DNA of 16,062 nt from Pseudomonadota bacterium (GCA_023432075.1 JAEYVD010000071.1:1-16062), one strand, 5' to 3'. Positions 1 through 6,910 are shown, numbered from the stretch's first letter. Program-made: numbers and translations. Notes: a model not told the origin generated them from the letters alone.

Positions 1-63
1 GGCGCAAATTCCTAGAGTGTCAACAAACATACAAAACGCGATGACACGCACAGGAGACTCACC

Positions 64-1032
64 ATGAACCGCACCGCGCTCCGCGCCTGCGCCACAGTGG
101 CGCTGACCGTCCTTACCTCGATGGCGCATGCCGCCTGGCCCGACAAGCCCGTGAAGATCGTTGTGCCCTACCCGCCCGGCGGGAATGTGGACGTGGCGGC
201 GCGGCTGATTGCGCCGGGATTGCAGGCGGCGCTGGGGCAGCCGTTCATCGTGGAGAACAAGCCGGGCGCGGGCGGGATGATTGCCGGCGAGCAGGTGGCG
301 CGGTCGGAGCCGGATGGATACACGCTGTTCATGGCGGCCAACGGACCGCTGCTGTTTTCGCCGCTGATCTTCAAGCGCGAGGCGTACAAGTGGGACCGGG
401 ACTTCGCGCCGATCAGTTCGGTGTCCTATACGCCGCTCGTGTTGCAAGTCCGCCCGGAGCTCAAGGCAAAGAATCTGGAAGAGCTGCTGGCCCTGGCCAA
501 GAAGGAGCCGGGCAAGCTGAACATGGCATCGCCCGGCGCGGGGACGACGAATCACCTGGTCAGCGAACTGCTGCAGTCGCTGACCGGGGCCCGCTGGACG
601 ACGGCGCAATACAAGGGCAATGCACCCGCCACGACGGATCTGCTGGGCGGCCAGGTGGATTTCAATTTCGACCAGATTTCGGTGGCGCTGCCGTACGTCA
701 AGGAAGGCCGGCTGCGCGCGCTGGCGGTGACGACGGCCAAGCGCGTGCCGTCCATGCCGGACGTGCCGACATTTGCGGAGGCGGGCGTGCCGGGCATGGA
801 GGCGGCGACCTTCACCGGCCTGCTGGCGCCGAAGGGCACGCCGCCCGAGGTGCTGAACAAGCTGAGCGAGGCGCTGACCAAGATCCTGGCGCAGCCGACG
901 ATCATCCAGCGCTTTGACGAGCTGGGCGCACAGGCGCGCGGCAGCTCTCCCGAGGAGTTCACGCGGTACCTGGCCGCGGAAGATGCGCGCTGGACGCCGA
1001 TCATCAAGCGTGCCGGCATCACGGCGAACTGA
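64..1032 (+). CDS. Bug/TctC-family periplasmic substrate-binding protein
   Basis: This 322-aa protein has a Sec signal peptide: a basic N-terminus, a hydrophobic stretch to about residue 20, and a likely cleavage after AHA (about residue 23) before [10 protein letters not shown]. That mature start, followed by VPYPPGG, is the hallmark of the Bug (Bordetella uptake gene)/TctC receptors, which bind small carboxylates in the periplasm. Other family signatures are the PGAGG segment (about 65-70), MASPGAGT (about 152) and the [10 protein letters not shown] segment (about 232). The length is normal for the family. AGGAG at 52-56, seven bases before the ATG, supports this start. It lies 120 bp upstream of a tightly packed catabolic operon on the same strand, so it may capture the operon's substrate. 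Bug receptors often occur as orphans without TctAB membrane subunits, and none are seen here. The ligand cannot be read from sequence. Confidence 0.93.
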   Translation: MNRTALRACATVALTVLTSMAHAAWPDKPVKIVVPYPPGGNVDVAARLIAPGLQAALGQPFIVENKPGAGGMIAGEQVARSEPDGYTLFMAANGPLLFSPLIFKREAYKWDRDFAPISSVSYTPLVLQVRPELKAKNLEELLALAKKEPGKLNMASPGAGTTNHLVSELLQSLTGARWTTAQYKGNAPATTDLLGGQVDFNFDQISVALPYVKEGRLRALAVTTAKRVPSMPDVPTFAEAGVPGMEAATFTGLLAPKGTPPEVLNKLSEALTKILAQPTIIQRFDELGAQARGSSPEEFTRYLAAEDARWTPIIKRAGITAN

Positions 1033-1097
1033 ACACCTCCCGAGCCGGCAACCAGGCGGCCCTCAGAGCAGCCAACCCGGCCGCCACTTGGATTTAC

Positions 1098-1118
1098 GGG
1101 GCGCGGCAACGTCGCCCC
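1098..1118 (+). other. Intergenic hairpin between the Bug receptor and the catabolic genes
   Basis: GGGGCG (1098-1103) and CGCCCC (1113-1118) form a perfect 6-bp GC stem around a 9-nt loop, followed by TTCCCT. It could act as a weak or partial terminator that lowers read-through from the receptor gene, or protect the receptor mRNA 3' end. The T-tract is poor, so a true intrinsic terminator is not established. Confidence 0.4.
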
Positions 1119-1152
1119 TTCCCTAGACACTTCGACTGAGACGGAACACGCC

Positions 1153-1533
1153 ATGAGCAGACGCAGCATCTATGCCGAAGGCTTCAGCCACAAGAACCCC
1201 ATTCCCGCCGCCTGCCGGATCGGCCCCATGCTGTATTCCGGCAGCATCCAGGGCACGGACCCCGCGACGGGCGCCTATGGCGACTCGCTGGAGCGCCAGT
1301 GCGAGCTGATGTTCGACCACGTGCGCCGCATCGTGCAGGCGGGCGGCGGCTCGCTCGATCACATCGCCAAGATGACCGTGTGGATGCGAGATCGCAGCCA
1401 GCGCGCGGCGCTGAACGCGGTGTGGCTGCAAGCCTTTCCGGATGCGCAGAATCGTCCGGCGCGCCACACCATGCAGGCGGACCTGGATGGAGACAAGCTC
1501 ATCGAGTGCGACTTCGTGGCCGTGATCGGATAA
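1153..1533 (+). CDS. RidA/YjgF family protein (possible deaminase)
   Basis: This 126-aa protein has the RidA (YjgF/YER057c/UK114) pattern: the IGPMLYSGSIQG segment (residues 23-34), the VQAGGGSLDHIAKMTVWM segment, and the C-terminal PARHTM with Arg104 and Glu118. Arg104 matches the arginine that binds the substrate carboxylate in imine-hydrolysing RidA proteins. Family members deaminate reactive enamines/imines such as 2-aminoacrylate; one branch comprises 2-aminomuconate deaminases. It is the first gene of the compact cluster and its stop overlaps the next gene's ribosome site. Its own ribosome site is weak (GAGACGGA upstream of ATG 1153). The placement suggests a pathway-specific role rather than general housekeeping, but the substrate is inferred only. 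It could also simply detoxify imine by-products. Confidence 0.88.
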   Translation: MSRRSIYAEGFSHKNPIPAACRIGPMLYSGSIQGTDPATGAYGDSLERQCELMFDHVRRIVQAGGGSLDHIAKMTVWMRDRSQRAALNAVWLQAFPDAQNRPARHTMQADLDGDKLIECDFVAVIG

Positions 1534-1545
1534 AGGAGCCGGACG

Positions 1546-2418
1546 ATGCCGCAATATCAAGCCTTCAACCCCAACCCGACCGCGCCGGCCTACCGCCTGC
1601 CGCCCGGATCGTGCGATAGCCAATTCCATGTGTTCGGCCCCGCGGACCGCTACCCGGTGCGCCCGGGCGCGGCCTATGAGATGCCTAGTGCGACCATCGA
1701 GACGGCGCTGGGCCTGCACCGGCTGCTGGGCATCCAGCGCGGCGTGATCGTGCAAGCCACCACGTACGGCGCCGATCATCAGGTGGTGCTGGACGGACTG
1801 GCCGCGGCTGGCCCGTCGTATCGCGGCTGCGCGAATGCCGTGGTGCTGGCCGAATGCGACGATGCCTATATCCAGAAGCTGCACGACGCCGGTGTGCGCG
1901 GCGCGCGGTTCACACGCCAGGGGCTGGGCATCAGCATGGCGCCCGACGTCTTCGACCGCGCCATCGCCCGCATCCGCGAGCTGGGCTGGTACGCCAAGTT
2001 CCAGCCCGAACCCGACGGCATGATGGCGCAGGCAGCACAGTTCGAGAACCTGGACATTCCGGTGCTGCTGGACCACATGGGCCGCGCGGACCCGAGCGCG
2101 GGCGCCGCCGACCCCACGCGCCGCATGCTGGAGTCGCTGCTCTCGCGCGGCAACTTCTGGGTGATGCTGTCGCTGACAGAGAAGATCTCGCGCACCGGCG
2201 AGCCCTGGGACGACGTGATCCCTTTGGCCCAGGCGCTGATCGCCGCGAACCCGGACCGCGTCGTCTGGGGCAGCGACTGGCCGCATCCGGTGTCGGTGAA
2301 GGCCACACCCAACGAAGGCCGGCTGCTCGATCAGTTGGCGCGCTATGCGGGCGATCAGGCCACGCTCAAGAAGATCCTGGTCGACAACCCCGCGCACCTC
2401 TTTGGATTCGACGAATGA
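1546..2418 (+). CDS. TIM-barrel amidohydrolase (PDC-hydrolase-like, COG3618 type)
   Basis: This 290-aa protein belongs to the amidohydrolase_2 group that includes 2-pyrone-4,6-dicarboxylate lactonase. Visible signatures are CDSQFHVFGP near residue 23 (D24, H28), VIVQATTYGADH at the second strand, RGARFTRQG, LLDHMGRAD, and VWGSDWPHP near residue 240 with the conserved catalytic Asp at 244. At the usual HxH metal position the first His is Gln26. From memory this is common in this subgroup, and LigI-type lactonases can act without a bound metal. The expected reaction is hydrolysis of a lactone or cyclic ester to an open acid. AAAGGAG at 1532-1538 overlaps the ridA stop and sits 7 bases before the ATG. 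The stop overlaps the next start as ATGA. The exact substrate is unknown. Confidence 0.88.
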   Translation: MPQYQAFNPNPTAPAYRLPPGSCDSQFHVFGPADRYPVRPGAAYEMPSATIETALGLHRLLGIQRGVIVQATTYGADHQVVLDGLAAAGPSYRGCANAVVLAECDDAYIQKLHDAGVRGARFTRQGLGISMAPDVFDRAIARIRELGWYAKFQPEPDGMMAQAAQFENLDIPVLLDHMGRADPSAGAADPTRRMLESLLSRGNFWVMLSLTEKISRTGEPWDDVIPLAQALIAANPDRVVWGSDWPHPVSVKATPNEGRLLDQLARYAGDQATLKKILVDNPAHLFGFDE

Positions 2419-3281
2419 AACTGCTCAGTTTTACGCATGACGGCCAGGCGCGCTTTGGCGCGCTGCGCGGCCAGGACGAGATCGTTGCGCTGGACGGCCA
2501 CGGCCACGACAGCTTGCGGGCCGCGCTGGAAGCCGGCGACCTGCCCGCGCTGGCGCGCCTGGCCGAGTCGCTGCCCGCGACGCACCAGCTGGACCAGGTC
2601 CGTCTGCTGCCCCCCATTCCCGCTCCCGAGAAGATCATCTGCGTGGGCGTGAACTACGGCAAGCGCAACGAGGAATACCAGGACGGCAGCGCGCCACCTG
2701 CCTATCCCAGCGTGTTCCCACGCTTTCCGGGATCTTTCGTGGGGCATGGGGAACCCTTGCTGCGCCCGCCGGAGTCCGAACAGCTCGACTACGAAGGCGA
2801 GATCGCCATCGTGATCGGCAAGGCCGGCCGCCGCATCGCTGCGGCCGATGCCTGGAACCACGTCGCGGGCCTGACGTGTCTGAACGAGGGCACGGTGCGG
2901 GACTGGCTCAAGCATGGCAAGTTCAATGTGACCCAAGGCAAGAACTTCGACGCCAGCGGTTCGATGGGACCGTGGCTGGTAACCGCGGACGAATTCGACC
3001 CGGCGGCGCCGCTCCCGGTCTGCACGGGCTTGAACGGCGAACTGCGCCAGCAGGACACGACCGAGAATCTAATGTTCCCGTTCGCCGAACTGATCCGCTA
3101 CATCTCGATCTGGACCACGCTCAAGCCGGGCGACATCATCTCGACCGGCACGCCGATTGGCGCGGGCGTGCGCTTCACGCCGCCACGGTTCCTGAAACCC
3201 GGCGACGTCGTCGAAGTGGAAGTCGCCGGCATCGGCGTCCTGTCCAACCCCGTGGCCGATGAACTGGCCCAGCCCGCATAA
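2415..3281 (+). CDS. Fumarylacetoacetate hydrolase (FAH) family protein
   Basis: This 288-aa protein starts at ATG 2415, overlapping the upstream TGA by 4 bp (ATGA), which indicates translational coupling. Reading further upstream in frame would only extend into the amidohydrolase gene. An N-terminal accessory region (1-70) precedes the FAH fold, which starts at KIICVGVNYGKRNEEY. Signatures are LDYEGEIAIVIG with metal ligands E127 and E129, then LNEGTVRDW (155-164), GPWLVTADE and the C-terminal DIISTGTPIGAG. The third metal ligand, often Asp in an ND-S-RD motif, is here Glu158. The family includes acylpyruvate hydrolases, oxaloacetate decarboxylases and HpaG-type decarboxylase/isomerases. Placed before a hydratase and an aldolase, it probably hydrolyses or decarboxylates a 2-oxo-dienoate-like intermediate. 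Which of these it does cannot be told from sequence. Confidence 0.9.
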   Translation: MKLLSFTHDGQARFGALRGQDEIVALDGHGHDSLRAALEAGDLPALARLAESLPATHQLDQVRLLPPIPAPEKIICVGVNYGKRNEEYQDGSAPPAYPSVFPRFPGSFVGHGEPLLRPPESEQLDYEGEIAIVIGKAGRRIAAADAWNHVAGLTCLNEGTVRDWLKHGKFNVTQGKNFDASGSMGPWLVTADEFDPAAPLPVCTGLNGELRQQDTTENLMFPFAELIRYISIWTTLKPGDIISTGTPIGAGVRFTPPRFLKPGDVVEVEVAGIGVLSNPVADELAQPA

Positions 3282-3290
3282 GGAGCCGAC

Positions 3291-4073
3291 ATGCTGAATG
3301 AAAAAGACCGCGACCGCGCCGCCAGCCTGTTGCTGCAAGCAGAGCGCAGCGGCGTGCCCACCACGCAACTGGATCAGGTCTTTCCGGACATCGAGATCGC
3401 GGATGCCTACGCGATCCAGAAGCGCATCATCGACGACAAGCTGGCTGCGGGCGCCAAACTGCGCGGCCACAAGATCGGCCTCACGTCCAAGGCAATGCAG
3501 AGCACCGTCGGCATCGACGAGCCGGACTACGGCCATCTGCTGGACACGATGTTCTATCAGGACGGCGAGACGATCCCGACCGACAAGCTCATCGTGCCGC
3601 GCGTCGAGGTGGAACTGGCGTTCGTTCTGGGCAAGCCGCTGCGCGGGCCGGACGTAAGCCTGTTTGACGTACTGGATGCCACGGATTACGTGGTGCCGGC
3701 GCTGGAACTGATCGACGGACGCAGCAAGTATCCGCGCCGGATCGTCGACAACATTGCCGACAACGCCGCATGCGCCGGCATCGTGTTGGGCGGGCGGCCG
3801 GTGCGGCCGATGGACGTGGATCTGCGTTGGGTGGGCGCCCTGCTCTTGAAGAACGGCGTGATCGAGGAATCGGGCGTATCCGCGGCGGTGCTGGGGCATC
3901 CGGCGCTGGGGATTGCGTGGCTGGCCAACAAGCTGGCCCAGCACGACACGGGCCTGGCTGCGGGGCAGATCGTGCTGGCGGGATCGTTCACCCGTACGGT
4001 CGCCGTCAAACGCGGCGACACGCTGCATGCCGACTACGGCAAGCTCGGCAGCATTTCGGTGCACTTTTCCTAG
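3291..4073 (+). CDS. hpaH: 2-oxo-hept-4-ene-1,7-dioate hydratase-type enzyme (HpaH-like)
   Basis: This 260-aa protein closely follows the HpaH/HpcG pattern: GHKIGLTSKAMQ (59-70), DYGHLLDTMF, RVEVELAFVLG (104-114) and PALELIDGR (136-144). E106, E108 and E139 line up with the three carboxylates that hold the metal in HpcG. The enzyme adds water across the double bond of 2-oxo-hept-4-ene-1,7-dioate, or of a related 2-oxo-pent-4-enoate, giving the 4-hydroxy-2-oxo acid cleaved by the next gene product. Length is normal. TAAGGAG at the upstream stop provides the ribosome site for ATG 3291, nine bases after the FAH stop. The symbol reflects family similarity; the physiological substrate may differ, because the usual hpaD, hpaE and hpaF partners are absent from the window. 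Confidence 0.88.
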   Translation: MLNEKDRDRAASLLLQAERSGVPTTQLDQVFPDIEIADAYAIQKRIIDDKLAAGAKLRGHKIGLTSKAMQSTVGIDEPDYGHLLDTMFYQDGETIPTDKLIVPRVEVELAFVLGKPLRGPDVSLFDVLDATDYVVPALELIDGRSKYPRRIVDNIADNAACAGIVLGGRPVRPMDVDLRWVGALLLKNGVIEESGVSAAVLGHPALGIAWLANKLAQHDTGLAAGQIVLAGSFTRTVAVKRGDTLHADYGKLGSISVHFS

Positions 4074-4081
4074 GACCAGAC

Positions 4082-4858
4082 GTGGAACTTCCGATCAATA
4101 CGTTCAAGCGCGCGCTGCGCGAACAGCGTCACCAGACGGGGCTTTGGGTCACGCTTGCCCATCCGAACAGCACCGAGCTGGTGGCGGCCAGCGGCTTCGA
4201 TTGGCTGCTGCTGGACACCGAGCACACGCCGGCGCTGTTGCCCACCGTCATGGCGCAGCTGCAGGCCGCGGCCGCCTATGGCAGCCATCCGGTCGTGCGC
4301 CCCTCGTGGCACGACAAAGTGCAGATCAAGCAATACCTGGACATTGGCGCGCAGACGCTCTTGCTGCCCTATGTGCAAAACGCAGCCGAGGCCGAAAGTG
4401 CCGTGGCCGGCATGCGCTATGCGCCACGCGGCGTGCGCGGGGTAAGCGGCACCATGCGCGCCACGCGATACGGCCGTGTGCCCGACTACATGCGCCGCTG
4501 CGAGGAAGAACTATGCCTGCTGGTTCAGGCCGAGACCGGCGAAGCCCTGGAGAATCTTGACGCCATCATTGCCGTGGACGGCGTGGACGGCGTGTTCATC
4601 GGGCCAGCCGACCTGGCGGCCAGCCTTGGATATCCCGGCGAGCCGCAGCATCCCAACGTGGTGGCGGCCGTTGAACAAGCCATTCGCCGGGTGCGCACGG
4701 CGGGCAAGGCGCCGGGCGTGCTGACCACGGACGAAACGCTGGCACGGCGCTACATGGCTGCGGGAAGCCTGTATACCGCGGTGGGCGTGGACGCGGCGAT
4801 CCTGGCGCGCCATTGCGATCAACTGGCGGAGCGGTTCGCGGCCAACCCGTCTGAATAG
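4082..4858 (+). CDS. hpaI: 4-hydroxy-2-oxo-acid aldolase, HpaI/HpcH family
   Basis: This 258-aa class II aldolase starts at GTG 4082, eight bases after the hydratase stop. The ribosome site AGGA overlaps that stop (TAGGA), and the N-terminus reads MELPINTFKRAL, typical of HpaI. Catalytic features are visible in order: LLLDTEHTP (H48), VVRPSW (R73), LLLPYVQNAAEAE, RGVSGTMRATRY (oxyanion region), LVQAETGEAL (E151) and VFIGPADLAASLG (D177). These correspond to the His base, substrate Arg and Glu/Asp metal ligands of E. coli HpaI. The reaction is retro-aldol cleavage of a 4-hydroxy-2-oxo acid to pyruvate plus an aldehyde (succinic semialdehyde in the homoprotocatechuate route). It is the last gene of the operon. 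HpaI enzymes accept several chain lengths, so the product aldehyde is uncertain. Confidence 0.9.
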   Translation: MELPINTFKRALREQRHQTGLWVTLAHPNSTELVAASGFDWLLLDTEHTPALLPTVMAQLQAAAAYGSHPVVRPSWHDKVQIKQYLDIGAQTLLLPYVQNAAEAESAVAGMRYAPRGVRGVSGTMRATRYGRVPDYMRRCEEELCLLVQAETGEALENLDAIIAVDGVDGVFIGPADLAASLGYPGEPQHPNVVAAVEQAIRRVRTAGKAPGVLTTDETLARRYMAAGSLYTAVGVDAAILARHCDQLAERFAANPSE

Positions 4859-4882
4859 GGTCGTTTCAATTTCGCGGGCCTC

Positions 4883-4903
4883 TGGCGTGCCGCGCGCACG
4901 CCA
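4883..4903. terminator. Hairpin after the catabolic operon (possible terminator)
   Basis: TGGCGTG (4883-4889) and CACGCCA (4897-4903) form a perfect 7-bp inverted repeat with a 7-nt loop, 24 bases after the aldolase stop and 56 bases before the end of the convergent lipoprotein gene. It lies where a terminator is expected for both strands, but neither side has a clear T-run, so it may be Rho-dependent or only an mRNA-end structure. Confidence 0.45.
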
Positions 4904-4905
4904 AT

Positions 4906-4964
4906 CGCCTGCCCATCAAGCGCCTGCCCGTCAACCGCCTGCCAATCAATCGCTTCCAATCAAT
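4906..4964. repeat. 15-bp imperfect tandem repeat, about four units
   Basis: Four consecutive units are CGCCTGCCCATCAAG (4906-4920), CGCCTGCCCGTCAAC (4921-4935), CGCCTGCCAATCAAT (4936-4950) and a 14-base variant CGCTTCCAATCAAT (4951-4964). The array starts just after the intergenic hairpin and runs into the stop codon of the minus-strand lipoprotein gene (TGA at 4962-4960). It looks like slippage expansion and could vary in copy number between strains. Confidence 0.8.
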
Positions 4965-5175
4965 CGCCCGAGCTTCGGCGCAACCGGTCCGTCGACTCCT
5001 TGTTCAAGCGCTTCGCTTCGTCTTCCGCGTAACCTTCCTCGCCCGATTCGTACTGCCCTTCGTACATGCAGCTGCTGCGCAGCAATCCGCACTCGCCGAC
5101 GACCGAGGAGCAGCCGGCATTCAACGCCGCGAGAAACAACAAGACACTGCAACGGCCTAACGTTTGAATCGACAT
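4960..5175 (-). CDS. Small secreted lipoprotein, function unknown
   Basis: This 71-aa product has a lipoprotein-type signal: a short polar start (MSIQTLGR), a hydrophobic core (CSVLLFLAALNAG) and Cys22 followed by SS. The lipobox LNAGC has an unusual Asn at -3. The mature part is only about 50 residues, with four further Cys-containing or acidic segments (GECGLLRSSCMYEGQYESG) and a charged, probably helical tail (EDEAKRLNKES). The three mature cysteines other than the lipidated one could form disulphides. AAGGAG four bases before the ATG is a clear ribosome site on the minus strand, which makes a real gene likely despite the small size. It converges on the aldolase operon. I do not recognise a named family. 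It resembles the many short enterobacterial and Burkholderiales entry-type lipoproteins only in form. Confidence 0.72.
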   Translation of the reverse strand: MSIQTLGRCSVLLFLAALNAGCSSVVGECGLLRSSCMYEGQYESGEEGYAEDEAKRLNKESTDRLRRSSGD

Positions 5176-5299
5176 ATCGCTCCTTGTGAATGGGTCTATG
5201 GTGCCGGTCGGTCCGGCGCAGCAATGCCATTCAGCATGGACGAAGAAACGAGGGTCCGCAACACGTTGCGTATCGAATTGTCTCTGGCCGCAGGAAGGT

Positions 5300-5316
5300 G
5301 AATCGCGCGCCGATTC
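5300..5316 (-). terminator. Hairpin directly after the 201-aa gene
   Basis: GAATCG (5300-5305) and CGATTC (5311-5316) form a 6-bp perfect stem with a 5-nt loop, four bases beyond the stop of the minus-strand gene ending at 5321. The sequence after it on the minus strand is ACCTTCCTG, a poor T-tract. It is plausible as a weak terminator or mRNA-end hairpin. Confidence 0.35.
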
Positions 5317-5320
5317 GCCA

Positions 5321-5926
5321 TCAAAGATGCCGGTGACTGCAGCCCATCACCTGCCCTGTCAGCTCCCCAATCAACCGCGCCAGGCCTTCCGCGCTTTCCC
5401 GGTCCAGCCCTTCACAGCGCACCATTCGAAACCCCATCGCCAGGCTGTAGTGCCAGTCCAGTTCAAGAATGCGGTAGCTGCGTCCGCTCTGTTCGCAGTG
5501 CCATTGCGCGGCCGGGTTCTCGTAGGCTTGGCCGATGAAATCCACATGCGAGTCGGCCGGCATGGGAGAGGCGGGCTCGTTTGATCCGGGGGGGCTGGGT
5601 GCGCATAGATTCTCGCCGACCATGACGCGCGGGCTCTCGCCGTCAAACGCCAGCAGTAGGATCGGGAAGTTCCGGGGATCGGCGTCGTAATCGTCCCTGA
5701 CCGCGGCGCTGAGGTAGGGCCGGGCCGCCGGACCGAGACAATACTGGACGCTATGCCAAGCCGCGTCGGCTTCGTCGAAGCTGTCGCGGCTAGCGCTGTA
5801 GGGAATGCTGTCGCCCAGCGCGGGCAGGACATAACCGCCTTCCAGCAGCCGCGCTTGCAGGGCGGGCCAATCAGGCGGTGCCAGATGGAAATCACGGGGA
5901 AAGATGAATTGATGGTGTTCAGACAT
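5321..5926 (-). CDS. Hypothetical 201-aa soluble protein
   Basis: I do not recognise this family. The product has no signal peptide or membrane segment and looks like a globular cytoplasmic protein. Visible features are an aromatic N-terminus (HHQFIFPRDFHLAPPDW), an acidic DSFDEADAAW segment, a hydrophobic strand FPILLLAFDG near the middle, and a C-terminal half rich in Trp, Tyr and Arg (SYRILELDWHYSLAMGFRMV) ending in a helical segment (ESAEGLARLIGELTGQV). The gene starts at ATG 5926, with no strong ribosome site (only a GGA about 10 bases upstream), so the start is less certain. The reading frame is open for 201 codons with typical high-GC third positions. The pattern resembles small immunity- or SMI1-like housekeeping proteins in general shape only; no function is assigned. 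Confidence 0.7.
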   Translation of the reverse strand: MSEHHQFIFPRDFHLAPPDWPALQARLLEGGYVLPALGDSIPYSASRDSFDEADAAWHSVQYCLGPAARPYLSAAVRDDYDADPRNFPILLLAFDGESPRVMVGENLCAPSPPGSNEPASPMPADSHVDFIGQAYENPAAQWHCEQSGRSYRILELDWHYSLAMGFRMVRCEGLDRESAEGLARLIGELTGQVMGCSHRHL

Positions 5927-6041
5927 GACCGGTCATCCAGGCGCGGTGAGGGATGGCGCGACACCGGATGAGGGCCGATTCACGCCAAGCTGCGAAGCTG
6001 GAGTATTACAGAAACTGCCCGGCCCCACGGCCTAGCTCCCA

Positions 6042-6791
6042 TTACTTCACCGCCGCGTTCCCCCCGTCGGCGAACAGCGCGGAGCCGGTGACGAAGCTTG
6101 CCATCGGGCTGGCCAGGAACAAGGCGGCCGACGCAATTTCTTCTGGCCGCGCAATCCGCTTCATGGCGTGCAATCCCGCCGCCCATTCCTTTTGCGCAGC
6201 ATCTCCCGCCATCGCCGTGTCCACACCGCCCGGCATCAACGCATTTGCCCGTATGCCTTTCTCGCCATAGTCCGCGGCGATGCCCTTGACCAGCCCCATC
6301 AGCCCCGCCTTGGCCGCGCCATACGCCGCCATGCCGGGCAGTCCGACGCTGGTGCCCACGAAGCTGGAAGTGAAGATGATGGCGCCGCCGCCGCGCGCCA
6401 GCATGGCGGGGATCTGATGGGCGCTGCCCAGAAAGGCGGCGGTGAGATTCACGGCGAGGGTGGCCTGCCAATCGGCAAAGCTGATATCCGCCAACGGGCC
6501 GATCGGGCCTGTGGCGCCTGCGTTGTTGAAGGCAATGTCCAGGCCGCCGAAGGCGTCATGCGCCTCGGCAATCAAACGCACGTGCGTGTCGGGCTGGCTG
6601 ACATCGCCCGCGACGGTACGTACCCGTCCGCCCTGGTCGCGGATGCTGGCGGCCACGGTTTCGAGCGCCGCAGCGCCCCGGGCATTGAGCACGACGTCGG
6701 CGCCCGCGGCACTAAACAGCAATGCGGCGGCGCGTCCAATGCCGGACGATGCGCCGGTGATGAGGGCGACTTTTCCTTGCAAGAGGGGCAT
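6042..6791 (-). CDS. Short-chain dehydrogenase/reductase (SDR, classical)
   Basis: This 249-aa protein has every landmark of a classical SDR: the TGASSGIG cofactor motif (12-19), an acidic GDV after strand 4 (62-64), NNAG (89-92), a catalytic Ser in TSS (142-143), YGAAK with Y157 and K161, PGGV (187-190) and the C-terminal VTGSALFADGG. The basic Arg38 after strand 2 (NARG) suggests NADP(H) rather than NAD(H). The frame is open to 6965, but ATG 6791 gives the canonical N-terminus MPLLQGKVALITG and has AGGA upstream, so the longer start is rejected. SDRs oxidise or reduce a hydroxyl/keto group; the substrate cannot be predicted. It is divergent from the DUF4157 gene across a 218-bp intergenic region and lies 115 bp upstream of the 201-aa gene on the same strand. 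Confidence 0.93.
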   Translation of the reverse strand: MPLLQGKVALITGASSGIGRAAALLFSAAGADVVLNARGAAALETVAASIRDQGGRVRTVAGDVSQPDTHVRLIAEAHDAFGGLDIAFNNAGATGPIGPLADISFADWQATLAVNLTAAFLGSAHQIPAMLARGGGAIIFTSSFVGTSVGLPGMAAYGAAKAGLMGLVKGIAADYGEKGIRANALMPGGVDTAMAGDAAQKEWAAGLHAMKRIARPEEIASAALFLASPMASFVTGSALFADGGNAAVK

Positions 6792-6884
6792 GAGATGTTT
6801 GTCCTGAGTGAATAGCGTGCCGCCATTGTCGGAACCGCGCGCCACAGCGACTATCCGGTTCTTGCGCTCTCCTGTATGCAGGTG

Positions 6885-6910
6885 GTGCGCGCGCCCTGGA
6901 AAAGGCGCAC
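6885..6910. repeat. GC-rich inverted repeat in the SDR/DUF4157 intergenic region
   Basis: GTGCGC (6885-6890) and GCGCAC (6905-6910) form a 6-bp inverted repeat around 14 bases. An alternative pairing of inner GCGCC with GGCGC is possible. It sits midway in the 218-bp divergent intergenic region and may be part of a promoter or operator region. In GC-rich DNA such repeats also occur by chance. Confidence 0.35.

Noticed and set aside
1..63. End of an upstream gene or a promoter at the left edge
   Set aside because: The 63 bases hold the receptor ribosome site, but too little sequence is present to identify a preceding stop or a -35/-10 pair.
1123..2397. 424-codon open frame on the minus strand
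   Set aside because: It lies opposite the ridA and amidohydrolase genes, has a His/Arg/Ala-rich composition typical of antisense reading in high-GC DNA, and shows no domain.
3069..4064. 331-codon open frame on the minus strand
   Set aside because: It is a shadow of the FAH and HpaH genes, rich in Arg, His and Gln and without domain features.
4906..4964. Tandem repeats as a CRISPR array
   Set aside because: Units are 15 bp with no spacers between them and no cas genes nearby. This is a simple tandem repeat.
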